Assembly: GCA_027578815.1 (NCBI GenBank)
Contig: JANBTH010000002.1
Location: 62,001-126,000, forward strand
Reading direction: 5' to 3'
DNA from: Coemansia sp. RSA 1804
Taxonomy: Eukaryota > Kickxellomycota > Kickxellomycetes > Kickxellales > Kickxellaceae
DNA: 64,000 nt
Shown in pieces: positions 20,256-30,603 of this stretch (position 1 is the first letter of the stretch; each line of letters opens with the position of its first letter). A model generated the notes under the pieces. That model did no database searches and was not told the DNA's origin. It worked only from the letters and a program-made list of their open reading frames with translations. A program made the position numbers and the translations under genes.

Positions 20256-21053
20256 TGAATAGCAAAAGTGCTGTGATGTTGCCAAGCAAATATGCACGCA
20301 CACATACCTTTATTCTTAGAGCTAGCATTTTAGAATAGGTCACCCATTTATAATTAAAGTTAGTCTGCTAGTGTTATGATGACATAGGAGATGTTAACAT
20401 TTGATCGGAATGTTAACATTTGATGCAAAAGTAAACGTCTCTGGTCATCAAAAGTAGCATTTTCGTATTAGGATTTGATCTATAGTAGTGTACTCTTTTA
20501 ATAGTGGATGATCGGTGGCTATAAAAGCACCGATATTCACTATTAGAAAGGAGGATGTTTTTTTAGGTAGCCTTGAAAGTAATTTTATTAAAAGAAAATT
20601 AAAAGTCTATGATACAGTCAGATGAGCAAATCTGGAAATAAACTTGTGGTCTTTCAAATTAAATTTCTGTCTTTGTGTAAAGAGAAATCTAAAATGTAGA
20701 TTTGAGGGAGTGACAGTATGCTACACAATTCTAATTAAATATTAGATATTACACAGTCAGCCAAAGCAAGATATGGTGGAAAGATAGACAATACACATAT
20801 AAAGAACTCATATTTTGTCACATACCATCTTTCTTTAGCAATCATTCTTTTACCTACACAGCATTTCTATATTATAAAAATATTTTTTTACATTTGAAGT
20901 ATCAAATTGTTTCTGTTGTGGAGTTTTCCTATCTACTTTACTTCTTATAGCTAAAACTAGAATAATCTTACAAGACATATATTACAGACAAGTTACATAT
21001 TATTTGGTTTAGAGTCTAAAAGAAGAGCAATATATTGGATATAAATAGGCAAT
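20256..21053. repeat. Spacer and second copy of duplicated 5' flank
   Basis: Left part holds a direct repeat of tgttaacatttgat near 20393-20425 and an inverted repeat (20511-20534). From about 20610 it repeats the flank seen at 19520-19979, with a TATA-like box at 20798-20804, about 250 nt before the ORF at 21054. No other ORF is credible. Confidence 0.55.
20511..20534. promoter_or_regulatory. Inverted repeat enclosing a TATA-like box
   Basis: ATCGGTG (20511-20517) and CACCGAT (20528-20534) flank gctataaaag. It could form a 7-bp hairpin or bind a dimeric regulator at a promoter, but no gene starts close downstream. Confidence 0.25.
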
Positions 21054-21170
21054 ATGTCAACAACTACTGATAAGGAAACCAAAGAAGCTAAGAATGCAAG
21101 ATTTGATGCTAGGAGAGATGAGGCAATTTATAAGGCAAAAGTTAGAGCCGGTATAATAATAGAAGAGTAA
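21054..21170 (+). CDS. Short charged ORF (38 aa), second copy of K/E-rich unit
   Basis: ATG at 21054, MSTTTDKETKEAKNARFDAR, TAA at 21168-21170. It sits at the same place in the duplicated unit as the 91 aa ORF and has a similar charged helical composition, with little direct residue identity. The frame stays open for about 27 codons after the TAA, so a stop gained in a longer ORF is possible. Confidence 0.35.
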   Translation: MSTTTDKETKEAKNARFDARRDEAIYKAKVRAGIIIEE

Positions 21171-21705
21171 TCTGTCGCCAGAGAAAATTTCTCAAAGGGC
21201 AAAAAAATTTATACCTGGAATGAGGAGTGCTTACTTGGGCCTTAACTATGAACAATACATATTAACGAGAGTCGAGCAGAAATATAGATAGCTAGTAGTT
21301 TGATAAACTGAGAGTTTAATAATTTTGCTCATATCGTACTCTGCAAGCGATGTTGCATTTAAAGGGAAGAAACTACTTTACATTCCAAATATGTGGGTTT
21401 TTCGCCAAGTAGAATGTTGTTAATTTTCATTGCGATGGATGAATCTTTTGGTATGTGAGCTGCAATGCTTAACCAGTACCAACCACCACTGCGAAAGCAC
21501 CGCTGTCTACTCACAAAAGTCGTCCTTCCTTTACATGGCGCATCAAAGTAGAAATACTCCCAAGCATAAAACAGGATTATCTGCAATTTCTTTTGCTCTT
21601 AGTAGTATAAGTTTTTTTGTTGTTACTTGCGTGCAAAAAATAAAAAACCCACCACAATGACAATCTACACGACCTTAACAGACAAGAATAAAAACATGTA
21701 CTGTT
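21171..21705. other. Intergenic region, no certain gene
   Basis: AT-rich left half. At 21359-21586 the minus strand is open for 75 codons (with AWEYFYFDAPCKGRTTF), without an ATG near its start. It could be a relic of an unknown gene. The right end is the 3' side of the CSC1-like gene. Confidence 0.3.
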
Positions 21706-24700
21706 CTATTCCCAGTGCGGGTGATTATTCCGTGGCTGCTGTAGCTGTTGTTGCTGCTGTTGCTGAGGAGGGGCAGGCCTGCGACCATAGTTGTAGCCAC
21801 TATTATCGGCAGGCGGTCGGGAACCATACCGCGAGGGCTGCATCTGGTCAAATGGCTGGTACGGCAGTCTCTCCTGGGACGACGCTGTTCCCAAGTAGTC
21901 GTGCACCGGGGCGTATCTCGGCTCAGGAGCCGGACGCGGTCCGTTCGATTGGCCCGTCCAGTCGCTTGTGTTGTAACGCGGGGCAGAGTCCGCAAACGTA
22001 CCACTGCCGCCGATATTGCGGATCTCGCTCATACCGTATCCGTTGCCGCCATTATAGTCGTTGTCGTTGGCAAAGGTGATCCCGCCTGGCTGTCTTGGGC
22101 TGCGCGACTGGGTCAGCATTGCGACCTCGCCACTGTTGTTCTGGCCAGACGGATTGTGGTGACGGTGGTCCATAGTGTCGGAGCCATTGTGCCGACCACC
22201 GCCGTTACCGTTACGATCAAGCGAAACATTTGACATGGAAACCATCATCATCTCCTCATTATCGCTGATAGACGCACTAGACCCATTGTGAACCTCCTTT
22301 GAAAGCAGGTTGACTTGGCTTCCAGACCCCTCCCTCCGATACTGCCTCCCCATGGGTCTCATCTCCATCGTATCGGCGCCAGACACATTGCTATCCACAG
22401 AGAGGCCGCGCGCAAGACCACCGGCCATCGGTCGCTTTGAAAACGGATCAGGCGTAGCAGTGCCGTCAAAGTCGTGCCGGTCGCGGTCGTCCATTACGCT
22501 TTCGAGCTCCATTGTTTCGGACCCGTACACCGTGGACGCGTTGGCTATGCTTCCGGCAGCCATTCTGCGCTCGTACGAATCGGCCATGATACCACCGACT
22601 GTTTTGCCGGGCCCCGACATCGAAGCCGACGTCCTTCCACGGTACACCTTGGGAAGCAGGTGGCGCACTCGCTTGTCGACGGTGGGCGTGGTGAGCGGTT
22701 GCGAGAAAATAGGGTGCAGGAATCGGTCGCCCAGGGTCTCCTCCGCAGTGCCATCGGATATGCGTTTCTGCTGCTGCTCAAAGCCGTCGCTTTCGACCGA
22801 CTGGTTGGTGTAGTCGACTCTCCTCTTGAGCCAGAAGTGCAGGTAGATTCCAGCCGCCATCGTGATCACGGGCAGCGGGATCACGGCGTAGACGATGGGC
22901 AGCGAGTTGTGGATCTCCGTCGGACGGTCGGTGAACTCGCTCATCCGCGCCCTGAGACACCCGCACAAGTAGACCTGGAAAAAGATCATCGACACGATCA
23001 TCCGATTAATGGCGCACCGCCACATCTCGCCCGCCGTGTCGTGTTTGGTTTGGTAGACGTACATGAGAACGTACTTGTAGGCCCAGTACGCAAGCACAAA
23101 GGCAAGCAGCGCAAACGGCAGAACGATGGGCGAGTACATCGAGTAGAACATGCTGATCGTAAACACCCACAGGTACATCGAGTACACTGGCGACGAGTCG
23201 AATTCGGGCGGCCGCGTCAGGTCGCGCAGCTCACGCGGAGTCAGGTTGCGTGTGTACCGCTTGAAGAATATCAGAAGCAGCGACAATGGCTGCGCCAGCT
23301 CCACCATTGCATTCAGGCCGCGCAGCGACACGTAGGCGGTCCAGAACTGCGCCTTCATGTTGAGCGACTGCACAAAGTCGTGGAAGAACATGCCAACCGT
23401 TATGTCCTGCGTTTTCCGCTTAAACACGGTGCGCACAATGACGCCAACAAGCGTGAAGACGCCAATGTTGGACAGAAAGTAGAATACGTACATCTTCTTC
23501 AGCACCGACCGCTCCACACCCGTGTGCGTCGATATTCCCTGGTATCTGCTGATTGCGCGAAACACGTGCGGCATGGCGATGTAGTAGAGGACAAGAATCA
23601 GCGGCGAAAACGTGTTCTGCCATATCGTTGTCAGCGTATCGTGCCGCGAGAAAAAGTCTGACGTCTTTGGCCACAGAACCTGGATGTTTGCCGCGTCTGC
23701 AATAAACGTGATTCCTGCCACCGGCCAAAACGCAACAAAGCAGAAGACGACCGAGAGAAGCCGGGCCAGCCACTGCCGTCTGATCCGCTTGTTTCTAGGC
23801 AGCTGCGCATTGCTCCAGATCACTTCTTTCGGATGCGGTGCAAGCGTGGCAAGAAGCGGCTTAATCCTGCGCATTGACCGTCTGGCAAAGTGCGCAATCT
23901 GCGGCGTTGGGTACGAAAGAAAGGCCACGCTTGTTGGTTTGAACGTCTCTGACTCCTGTCGCGTGCTATTAATCAGATCCTCTAGACCTTCGATCTCCTG
24001 CGTGTAATGCTCGATTGCGTCAACCACCGCGCCGTTGAATTTCATCTGCGGCCGGGGCTTGGTTGCCAGATCTCCGTTGCCAACAAGGTGCTTGCAGAGC
24101 ACCTTTTCCAGTTTGCGCACCGCCCTCTCGTGCTTGTCAATCAGCTCTTGCAGCTCGCCAATCTTGCGAGCAATCGAGACCTGTGTTGGCGGATAGCTGG
24201 GACTGTGCTCGGAAAAGAACGCGCGCAGCTGACTGTCTGTTTGCATATCGGCCGGCACGCGAGTGACCATGATTGTGCGCGACTGGAGTTTGCGCAGATA
24301 CCCGGGCGACGCGTAATAGTTCTGTCGTACCTTTTCAAACAGCTTGTACTCGCGCCAAATGAAAAAGAAGAAAATAACAGTGAACACGTAGGCGCCAATC
24401 ACATGCAGCCAGAACACCTTCAGCGTGGTGATGTGGTAGAGCGTGATCCATAGAAGCGCAAACTTGTTGAGGTCATCGGTGACATTCGCGTTGTTTCCAT
24501 TGGAATAGTTGACAGGAACCGTGACGCACATTCCAAGCACCGTGTATATCATCAGCAGCCACATGTTGAGCTTGATGAAGCGCAGAAAGTACACTGAATC
24601 CACGTCAACTGTGTCCATCAGATACTGTTCGTTTGCGCGCCACACTGGCGGAACCCACGCAAATATCCCGCGTCCGAGCTTTGGAGGTCGACGTCTACAC

Positions 24701-25090
24701 AAAAGAACCCGTAATGACAAATAGAAGCCAACACACACATGTTCTTGTGCAAAAGATTAGCACACGGCACAGGAAATAAAACGAAAAACAGGACACACAC
24801 ACAACACGCGGTAAGCAGTAATCTTCACAATGCAAATGAAAGAAACAAAACACAACAAGCGCAGAGACTTACTCGTCTTTTGCAAGGGCCTTGTAGCGAC
24901 GAGCATACACTCGTGTGTTTTTCGGTCGCAGAAGAATGAACACCAGAAAGGCGCCAGCGCCTATGGCGAACATGATTCCGGCCTGGTAAAGCAGACCGAC
25001 TATGGACAAGTATTGCTTCTGTGTCTGGCTGTCATCGCTAAAGATTCCCGAGATGATGTCCTCAAGGACCGAATTTGACGGCGACGACAT
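21706..25090 (-). CDS. CSC1/OSCA-like (DUF221) osmosensitive channel, one intron
   Basis: The family comprises mechanosensitive or hyperosmolality-gated cation channels of the plasma membrane and ER (yeast Csc1, Rsn1, Phm7). Exon 1 is 24873-25090 (ATG at 25090) and encodes 72 codons plus 2 nt, with the first helix QAGIMFAIGAGAFLVFILL. The intron is 24695-24872 (178 nt, GTAAGT...GTGTAG). Exon 2 is 21706-24694. The joined protein is 1068 aa: the N-terminal three-helix module, a cytosolic RNA-binding-like domain (YLRKLQSRTIMVTRVP onward), then the multi-helix channel domain (ITFIADAANIQVLWP, QHIW-type helices) to about residue 690. A long Gly/Ser/Asn-rich tail follows, ending in polyQ. That tail is unusually long and probably disordered. 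Confidence 0.9.
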
Positions 25091-26186
25091 TATGCTTTTG
25101 TGTGTATCCTTTTCCCTTTCCACTCTAGTAATCCCCCTTTTAATGATGTCAGAGCCGGATCTGAAGGATAGTAAGAAGGAAAGAAAGAAAGGAACGAGGG
25201 GAGGAGGTAGGGAGGGAGTGTGTGTTTGCAAGTGCAATTGTACAAGCACGACAACAACAGACACACAGCGAATGTTGTTTCCTGTCAACCCAAGAGAAAA
25301 TATAAAAGAATGGATGAAAGAAGATAAAAAACCCAGCCAGCCAGAGAACAATGCAAGAACAGAAATAAACAAGAGAACCTGGTAGCTAGACAATTATTAG
25401 GGTGTGTGATAATGAGTGTGTATGGTTTGTCGGTGAAGTGAGAAAAAAGGGTGAAGATGAGCCTGGAGGATGGAAACAGCCAGTGCTAGGACTTGGACTT
25501 TTGGCTGTCTCCTTTTCTTTTCGTTTATCCCCTCCTCAGCACAAAAGTCATGAAATGAAGAAGGTGGAGGTGGAGGATAATCCGCTTCTTTTGTTGCAAC
25601 AAAAAGGTCTTCCAGGACTGAACAAAAAAACCAGGCGGAAAACAAGTGACACCAGACCAAAAGAACAGGCGATGTACGGCAAACTGGATGTTTAAAGTGT
25701 GGAAAAAAGAAAAGAAAACCCCGACCAGTCCACGCTTGTAAAATATATAATAAAACTAACTGGATAATGCCAATAGACAAGGGAGAGAAAAGAAAAGGAA
25801 CAAGAACAAGAAGAACAAGCACAGAATGCAGTATGCTAATAAGAAAAGAAAATTAGGCAGCTTTAGGCCGAGCAACAGAAAAGTGTGAGAGAAAGAGAAA
25901 GAAGTGCGAAAAATGAGCATGCGTGATCACCAACAACCCGTTGAGTGAAAAAAGAAGTGAGACCACCAAACCCAACCAACAAAGTTATGACGCTTTTTTA
26001 TTTTATTTTCTTTCTCGCCTTCTCCTTGCGTGTGCGTGCTGCACTGCATGAAATGAAGGTGCATCGTGAAAGCGAACCTCCTTTCTGTGCTTTTTTCTTT
26101 CTTTTTTATTTTATGCGTGGGGGCGAAATAAAAAGACGGTTTCATTGTGGCTCATTTTGGCGGTTTGACCAATCATGCTGAAAGAA

Positions 26187-26285
26187 ACGCCAGAGTAGGC
26201 ACCAAGGCTTGGCGAAACCCCCTGGTCTGAAGGTCTCTTAGAGAGAACCACCGGGGGTCTTCTAACTCACCGAGCGAGTGCTAAG
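26187..26285. ncRNA. Candidate structured RNA or cis element
   Basis: A GC-rich patch in AT-rich DNA. It contains CCAAG(G)CTTGG at 26202-26212, then CCCCCTGGT (26218-26226) able to pair with ACCACCGGGGG (26247-26257), enclosing TCTCT/AGAGA (26234-26238, 26242-26246) with a 3-nt loop. It does not match tRNA, snRNA, SRP, RNase P/MRP or TPP riboswitch motifs I know. The strand is unknown. Confidence 0.3.
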
Positions 26286-26660
26286 AAATCCTCTCTTTTA
26301 TTGACAACCGTTTCCGCCGTCCCCTATCCGCTCTCTTCTTTCTTTCTCCTGTATTATTGACGCAGGTGCAGATAGAAAAGATTCCATCTTTTTTCGGCCA
26401 TCTAAATATACCATCCCCATTACCCGCCATTCTATTTTGTTGTTTACTTTTTTCCACTTCCTCTTTGTATAAAACATTTTGATTCATAGAAAGACAGCAC
26501 GGAGAGGATAAGGAAAATGCTGAGCCAAGAACGGTTCATGTTTAAAAATAGCTGATCTATTTTTGGTAGCATCTCCTTTTTTCCCAATGCCTTTTGTATT
26601 ATACTGTATTAAACGCCATGAATCTTTGATTCCATGAAAAAAAGGTAAGTCACTGAAAAT

Positions 26661-26666
26661 CACGTG
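26661..26666. promoter_or_regulatory. CACGTG E-box upstream of THO1/HPR1
   Basis: TCACGTG about 190 nt before the ATG, followed directly by GGGTAaaTACCC, a short inverted repeat. Assigned by consensus only. Confidence 0.3.
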
Positions 26667-26852
26667 GGTAAATACCCATATATACAGCATATGCGATTCG
26701 CAAAACATGCAGTCACATATGCTGGGGGTTTAGGGTATTTTTTATCTGAATGATTTGAACTGGAACCCGAAGAGGAAACAAGTATAGCGGTTTTTTATTT
26801 TTCATTTTTATATTTGTACTTGGACTTGTTTACCTTTCCCTTTCTTCACACA

Positions 26853-28736
26853 ATGGATGGCCAGCAAAAGGAGGACCAGCTATCGATTCAACGGACACTG
26901 ATCAAAGATGCAATACACAGCGTGCTTCAGGAAAGGCTGGTATACGACCAGGAACTAAACATCGAGGCCATCGATCGCATCACAAAAACAATGACCAACA
27001 ACGGCAACACATTATCTCCGGCTGTAACGGATGTCGAGCGACGGAACCTAGAGTACGCATTACACACATACATGTTTGACCTCGTCCAGCAGTTGCCATC
27101 AGATCCCGTACAACCGATCCAAGCGCACCCGGCAGACACCGCGGACAGGAACACGAGTGATTCAGATGTGGCCGGGGAAGGAGTGTTTTGGCAGGTACTG
27201 GCACTAATCGACATTGCCAGCGTCCTAAGCGACGTGGGCAGCCTGGTCGACCCATCGCTGGCGTTCACGCTGGTTGAAGAGGCAATGGACATGGTGAGCA
27301 TTGTTGTTGCACAGGAGGTGTTCAAGCACCTCGAGCGTCGCGCCCAGCTTCTCCGGCGCAACATCTCGGCAACCGGCGGCAAGGGAATAGTGATGCTCAA
27401 GTTGTGCAATAATCTGCTGAGAAGAATCCCCCACTCCACGATGAGCCAGTTCGCCGGGCGCGTGCAGACGTTTGTGGCGAACAGTTTTCCATTATCCGAG
27501 CGGTCGGGCGTCAATCTGCGCGGCGACTTTGATCAGACCAACCTTCCTATCTTGCCGGCGCTTGAAGATGAGGACGAGAACGACGGCAACGACGGCAACG
27601 ATGCTATGGTGGCAGAAGGAGGAGGAAGTGATGGCAGAAGCCAGGTAAAGGCCGATCGCGATTTGTACCAGGCCTTCTGGTCCCTTCAGGAATACTTTGC
27701 CAATCCACAGAAACTGAGCGACACGCAGTCCCCAGACAATAACGGCAAAAGCAGCGAGTATTCGGTAGAAAAGTTTGTCAAGGCGGCCACGATGACCATT
27801 GACGAGTTCCGCAAGACGATAACAAGCAAAACGCAATCGCTGGCCCTCCTAGAGCCCACGGGCACCGAGACGCTAAAGTACTTGACAGCGCCAACGCTCC
27901 TGCGCATGCAGTTTGCCGACTCGTTATTCAAATGCCAGGTCCTTCTGCAGCTCCTGATATTCATCAAATACGTGCTGTCGATGTCCGGGGACCGTCTGGA
28001 GACGCTGAAGAAAACAGCAACCAACAAGTTTGTTCTTGGCGGGGTTGCCATCTCCAGCGCCGACGAAAAGGCGTTGCGCGATCTCAGGAAGCGCGCGAGT
28101 GGCCAGTTGGTGGGCGCGGCCAATGACCGCGGAGTGTTTAGCCGCACGTCACAGTTTGTTCTGTTTCACGAGAACAGCTGGTCGCAGTGGAAGGCCGAGT
28201 CGTGCAAGCCGTTTGAGAAGCAGCTGGACGGGCCGCAGGAGACCGAGCTCCTGGAGGAGCTGCGCGTCTCGGCACAGCTGTTCCTGGATGCCCCGCGGAA
28301 CCAGCGTGCGGAGCTTGTGAAGGGATCGGAGCTGCAGTCAAGTGCACCTATGATGGGATCGAAGCGGCTGGCGGATCTGTGGACAGTCAAGACCGATTCC
28401 GCTGATCTGGAGGGGCTTGGGCGCGAGGTGTGTGCAATGGACCTGCTGGCTGCCATGAGTAGACTTGATCTCTACTGTCGCGATGATTCCGATTACGATA
28501 TGTTAACGGCTAGCGAGCAGGAGAGGGCCGATGTTCTGCAGTGGCGCGCCCTGCGCTCCTCTGTCTTTGACAACATGTTCCGCAACGTCAATCCCTCGTC
28601 AAAGTCGCTTTCTGTGCTTCGTGACGAAGTCTTTCCAAAGGACGAGATGGAGGAGGAAGAGGGAGAGGAAGAGCAGGGTAACAGCGCTCCTACTAATGGG
28701 AATCGCGAGCAGTCGCCAATGGAAGTGGAGGGCTAG
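26853..28736 (+). CDS. HPR1: THO complex subunit 1 (Hpr1/THOC1)
   Basis: THO couples transcription elongation to mRNA export and limits R-loops in the nucleus. The 627 aa protein aligns by eye to the THOC1 family. The N-terminal helical half carries LLKLCN-type helices, here MLKLCNNLLRRIPHSTMSQFAGRV. There is a central LLQLLIFIKYVLSM segment, the W-x-x-E/K block SQWKAESCKPFEK, and the end region MFRNVNPSSKSLSVLRDEVFP. The C-terminus is acidic (EMEEEEGEEEQG). The in-frame TTG at 26814 is not needed. The ATG at 26853 is the first. It is intronless and convergent with the NIPA-like gene after about 150 bp. Confidence 0.9.
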   Translation: MDGQQKEDQLSIQRTLIKDAIHSVLQERLVYDQELNIEAIDRITKTMTNNGNTLSPAVTDVERRNLEYALHTYMFDLVQQLPSDPVQPIQAHPADTADRNTSDSDVAGEGVFWQVLALIDIASVLSDVGSLVDPSLAFTLVEEAMDMVSIVVAQEVFKHLERRAQLLRRNISATGGKGIVMLKLCNNLLRRIPHSTMSQFAGRVQTFVANSFPLSERSGVNLRGDFDQTNLPILPALEDEDENDGNDGNDAMVAEGGGSDGRSQVKADRDLYQAFWSLQEYFANPQKLSDTQSPDNNGKSSEYSVEKFVKAATMTIDEFRKTITSKTQSLALLEPTGTETLKYLTAPTLLRMQFADSLFKCQVLLQLLIFIKYVLSMSGDRLETLKKTATNKFVLGGVAISSADEKALRDLRKRASGQLVGAANDRGVFSRTSQFVLFHENSWSQWKAESCKPFEKQLDGPQETELLEELRVSAQLFLDAPRNQRAELVKGSELQSSAPMMGSKRLADLWTVKTDSADLEGLGREVCAMDLLAAMSRLDLYCRDDSDYDMLTASEQERADVLQWRALRSSVFDNMFRNVNPSSKSLSVLRDEVFPKDEMEEEEGEEEQGNSAPTNGNREQSPMEVEG

Positions 28737-28884
28737 CTATTGTTTTTTCTTTTGCATGGGAATACCATTTCATTTACCAGTGTCAATGAAAGAGCTAAAA
28801 ACAAAGAGAGAGAAACAGAAAGGAAATGAGGGTGTAGAAACGTATGCCAGTGGTATTTATATCTTGTCAGTTTTTTCATGTTTA

Positions 28885-29781
28885 TTACAAGGTCTTCAAG
28901 CCAAGGTTTTCCTTGTGGAGCCTGATGTGGGACGGCAGAACAACGGACCTAGCCTTCTGCAAGAACCTTGAGCCGTAGAGAATAAGCGCAATGCCCAGCG
29001 AGAAGACCGAAAAGAAAAGCAGCGCGTGGGCCGTGCCATCGAGCTCCTTGAACAGCAGGAGGCCCGACAGCGTGGCCACAACGTTGTAGGTGGCAAAGAA
29101 GACGGGCTGGAACTGCATGACCGAGTATCTGCCCAGCGCTTGCTGTCTGAACGACTCCTGGCCAACAATCGAGAGCGCCATAACGATGGCAGCCAGGATC
29201 TGGGGACCCGTCAGAAACAGAACTAGGGGCCGTGCATGCGCAGCCTGTGTTGCGCCATAGAACACAATATCCGCCGGGTTTGGAATGGCCGAAAACGTCA
29301 GCTTTAGACGCATAAATGTCGTCAGGATCTTTGACACCATCACATTCATCGCTCCAAACAGCGAAGCCACCAGAACATAAAGGAAGAGCGATTCACGCCG
29401 TCCCAGGCGGATCAGCGATATCAGCGCTGTCTGTACAATGAATAGCATGCCAAACAGACCCAGGATCCCCGATGTCGAAACCAGCTCAACAAACTGCAGT
29501 GCGTCGGAGGCCGCCGACTTGCGTGGCGCCACCAGCAGAATCAGCCCCACCCCGGCCATGATCACCGTGAATCCGTACCGCTGGTTAGGCGTGATCCGCT
29601 CGCCCAGAAACCGCTCAGCCAGCACCAGATTAACAATCACCGTGATGATGCCCAGCGGCGCCACCACCGATGCCGACAGATACGACAACGCAACAGAGTT
29701 CCCAAACACCTCGCCAGCGTAGTTCATCACAAGCCCAAGGATCCACGCCTTGCTTGTGTACCGCGGACCGGGGCCGCCATG

Positions 29782-29814
<33 letters not shown>

Positions 29815-30117
29815 GCTATCTGCGCGTCCACCCAGTCCATCGGCTGCCCCGTGTCTACCGCGAGATCCAAGTGACGTGGATCCGCTTCGTGTTCGCACAT
29901 CCAGTGCAGTGGCATGCATTGCTGCCGCAGAACCAGCGCTGCTGCCTGTGCTGGTGCCATACAGGGCTCCTCCTCCTCCCTCGAGTCCTTCTAGTTCGCG
30001 CCGGGCCTCCCACTCGCGCTGCAGTTTGTTTAGCGCATACTTTTGCATGCACTGGCCGCCGCCAATCACCACATTTCCAAACACCGCTGCGCCGACTCCA
30101 ATAAGATAGCTGCTCAT
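28885..30117 (-). CDS. NIPA-like magnesium transporter
   Basis: The 410 aa membrane protein has the opening MSSYLIGVGAAVFGNVVIGGGQ, the LSYLSASVVAPLG block and the LAERFLGERITPNQRYG loop, all typical of the NIPA (SLC57) family of Mg2+ transporters related to EamA/DMT carriers. About nine hydrophobic helices are visible. Between helix 1 and helix 2 lies a family-unusual insert (about residues 40-115) of Gly/Ser and an 11-residue polyAla run coded by GCA repeats. The ATG at 30117 is the first. It is divergent from NOG1 across 486 bp. Confidence 0.88.
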
Positions 30118-30603
30118 CTCAACAGAGAGTTCCCTACTTTGTCACAATGAGTAAATTTAAATGGGCAAAATGATAATAGCACCAAAACAATGACAATAAA
30201 CAATAATAAAGTGAGTAAGCAGGAGAGTCGGAGAAGGAAAGATAGGAAAGGAGGATATCCGGAATCCTTTCAGGCACCAGTAAATCAATCAATCGCAGGT
30301 AATGATGAGCACACGTGATCTTCTGATCTGGATCAAGATCAAGATCTTATAATGAAGGGGAAGAAAAAAAGTTTTTCAATTTTTTTTTATTTATTTTTCC
30401 CACTTTTACAACGATTCTAGCATACACTTGTGTGGTTTTCTCCTTTTCCTTCGTCCCTCTTGCTCTTGCCAAAAAGTATATATTAGGAGTATAGCCACTA
30501 CTGACCCACCCCATTTTATTCTTTAATCATCCCACTTGTCCTTGCTATACTTTTTTATTTACTTGTTCAGGGACCTGGGGTACTAGCATTATTATAACAG
30601 GAG
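30118..30603. other. Divergent promoter, NIPA-like gene / NOG1
   Basis: AT-rich with poly-T and A/T blocks at 30365-30405. A CACGTG at 30312-30317 is preceded by GATGAG (30304-30309), the core of the PAC motif found upstream of ribosome-biogenesis genes such as NOG1. No ORF was seen. Confidence 0.4.
30312..30317. promoter_or_regulatory. CACGTG E-box, divergent promoter of NOG1
   Basis: A perfect hexamer about 290 nt before the NOG1 ATG, next to a GATGAG PAC-like core. Assigned by consensus only. Confidence 0.3.

Larger units (their letters stand above)
25091..26852. other. Long divergent intergenic region (1.76 kb)
   Basis: Between the CSC1-like gene and THO1/HPR1, which diverge. Mostly purine-rich or AT-rich with motif-free ORFs (for example 25397-25822). 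Two items stand out: a GC-rich structured element at 26187-26285 and a TCACGTG at 26660-26666. Confidence 0.4.

Noticed and set aside
24869..25393. Longer N-terminus for the CSC1-like protein
   Set aside because: The extension starts without ATG and is low complexity. The ATG at 25090 precedes a family-typical first helix.
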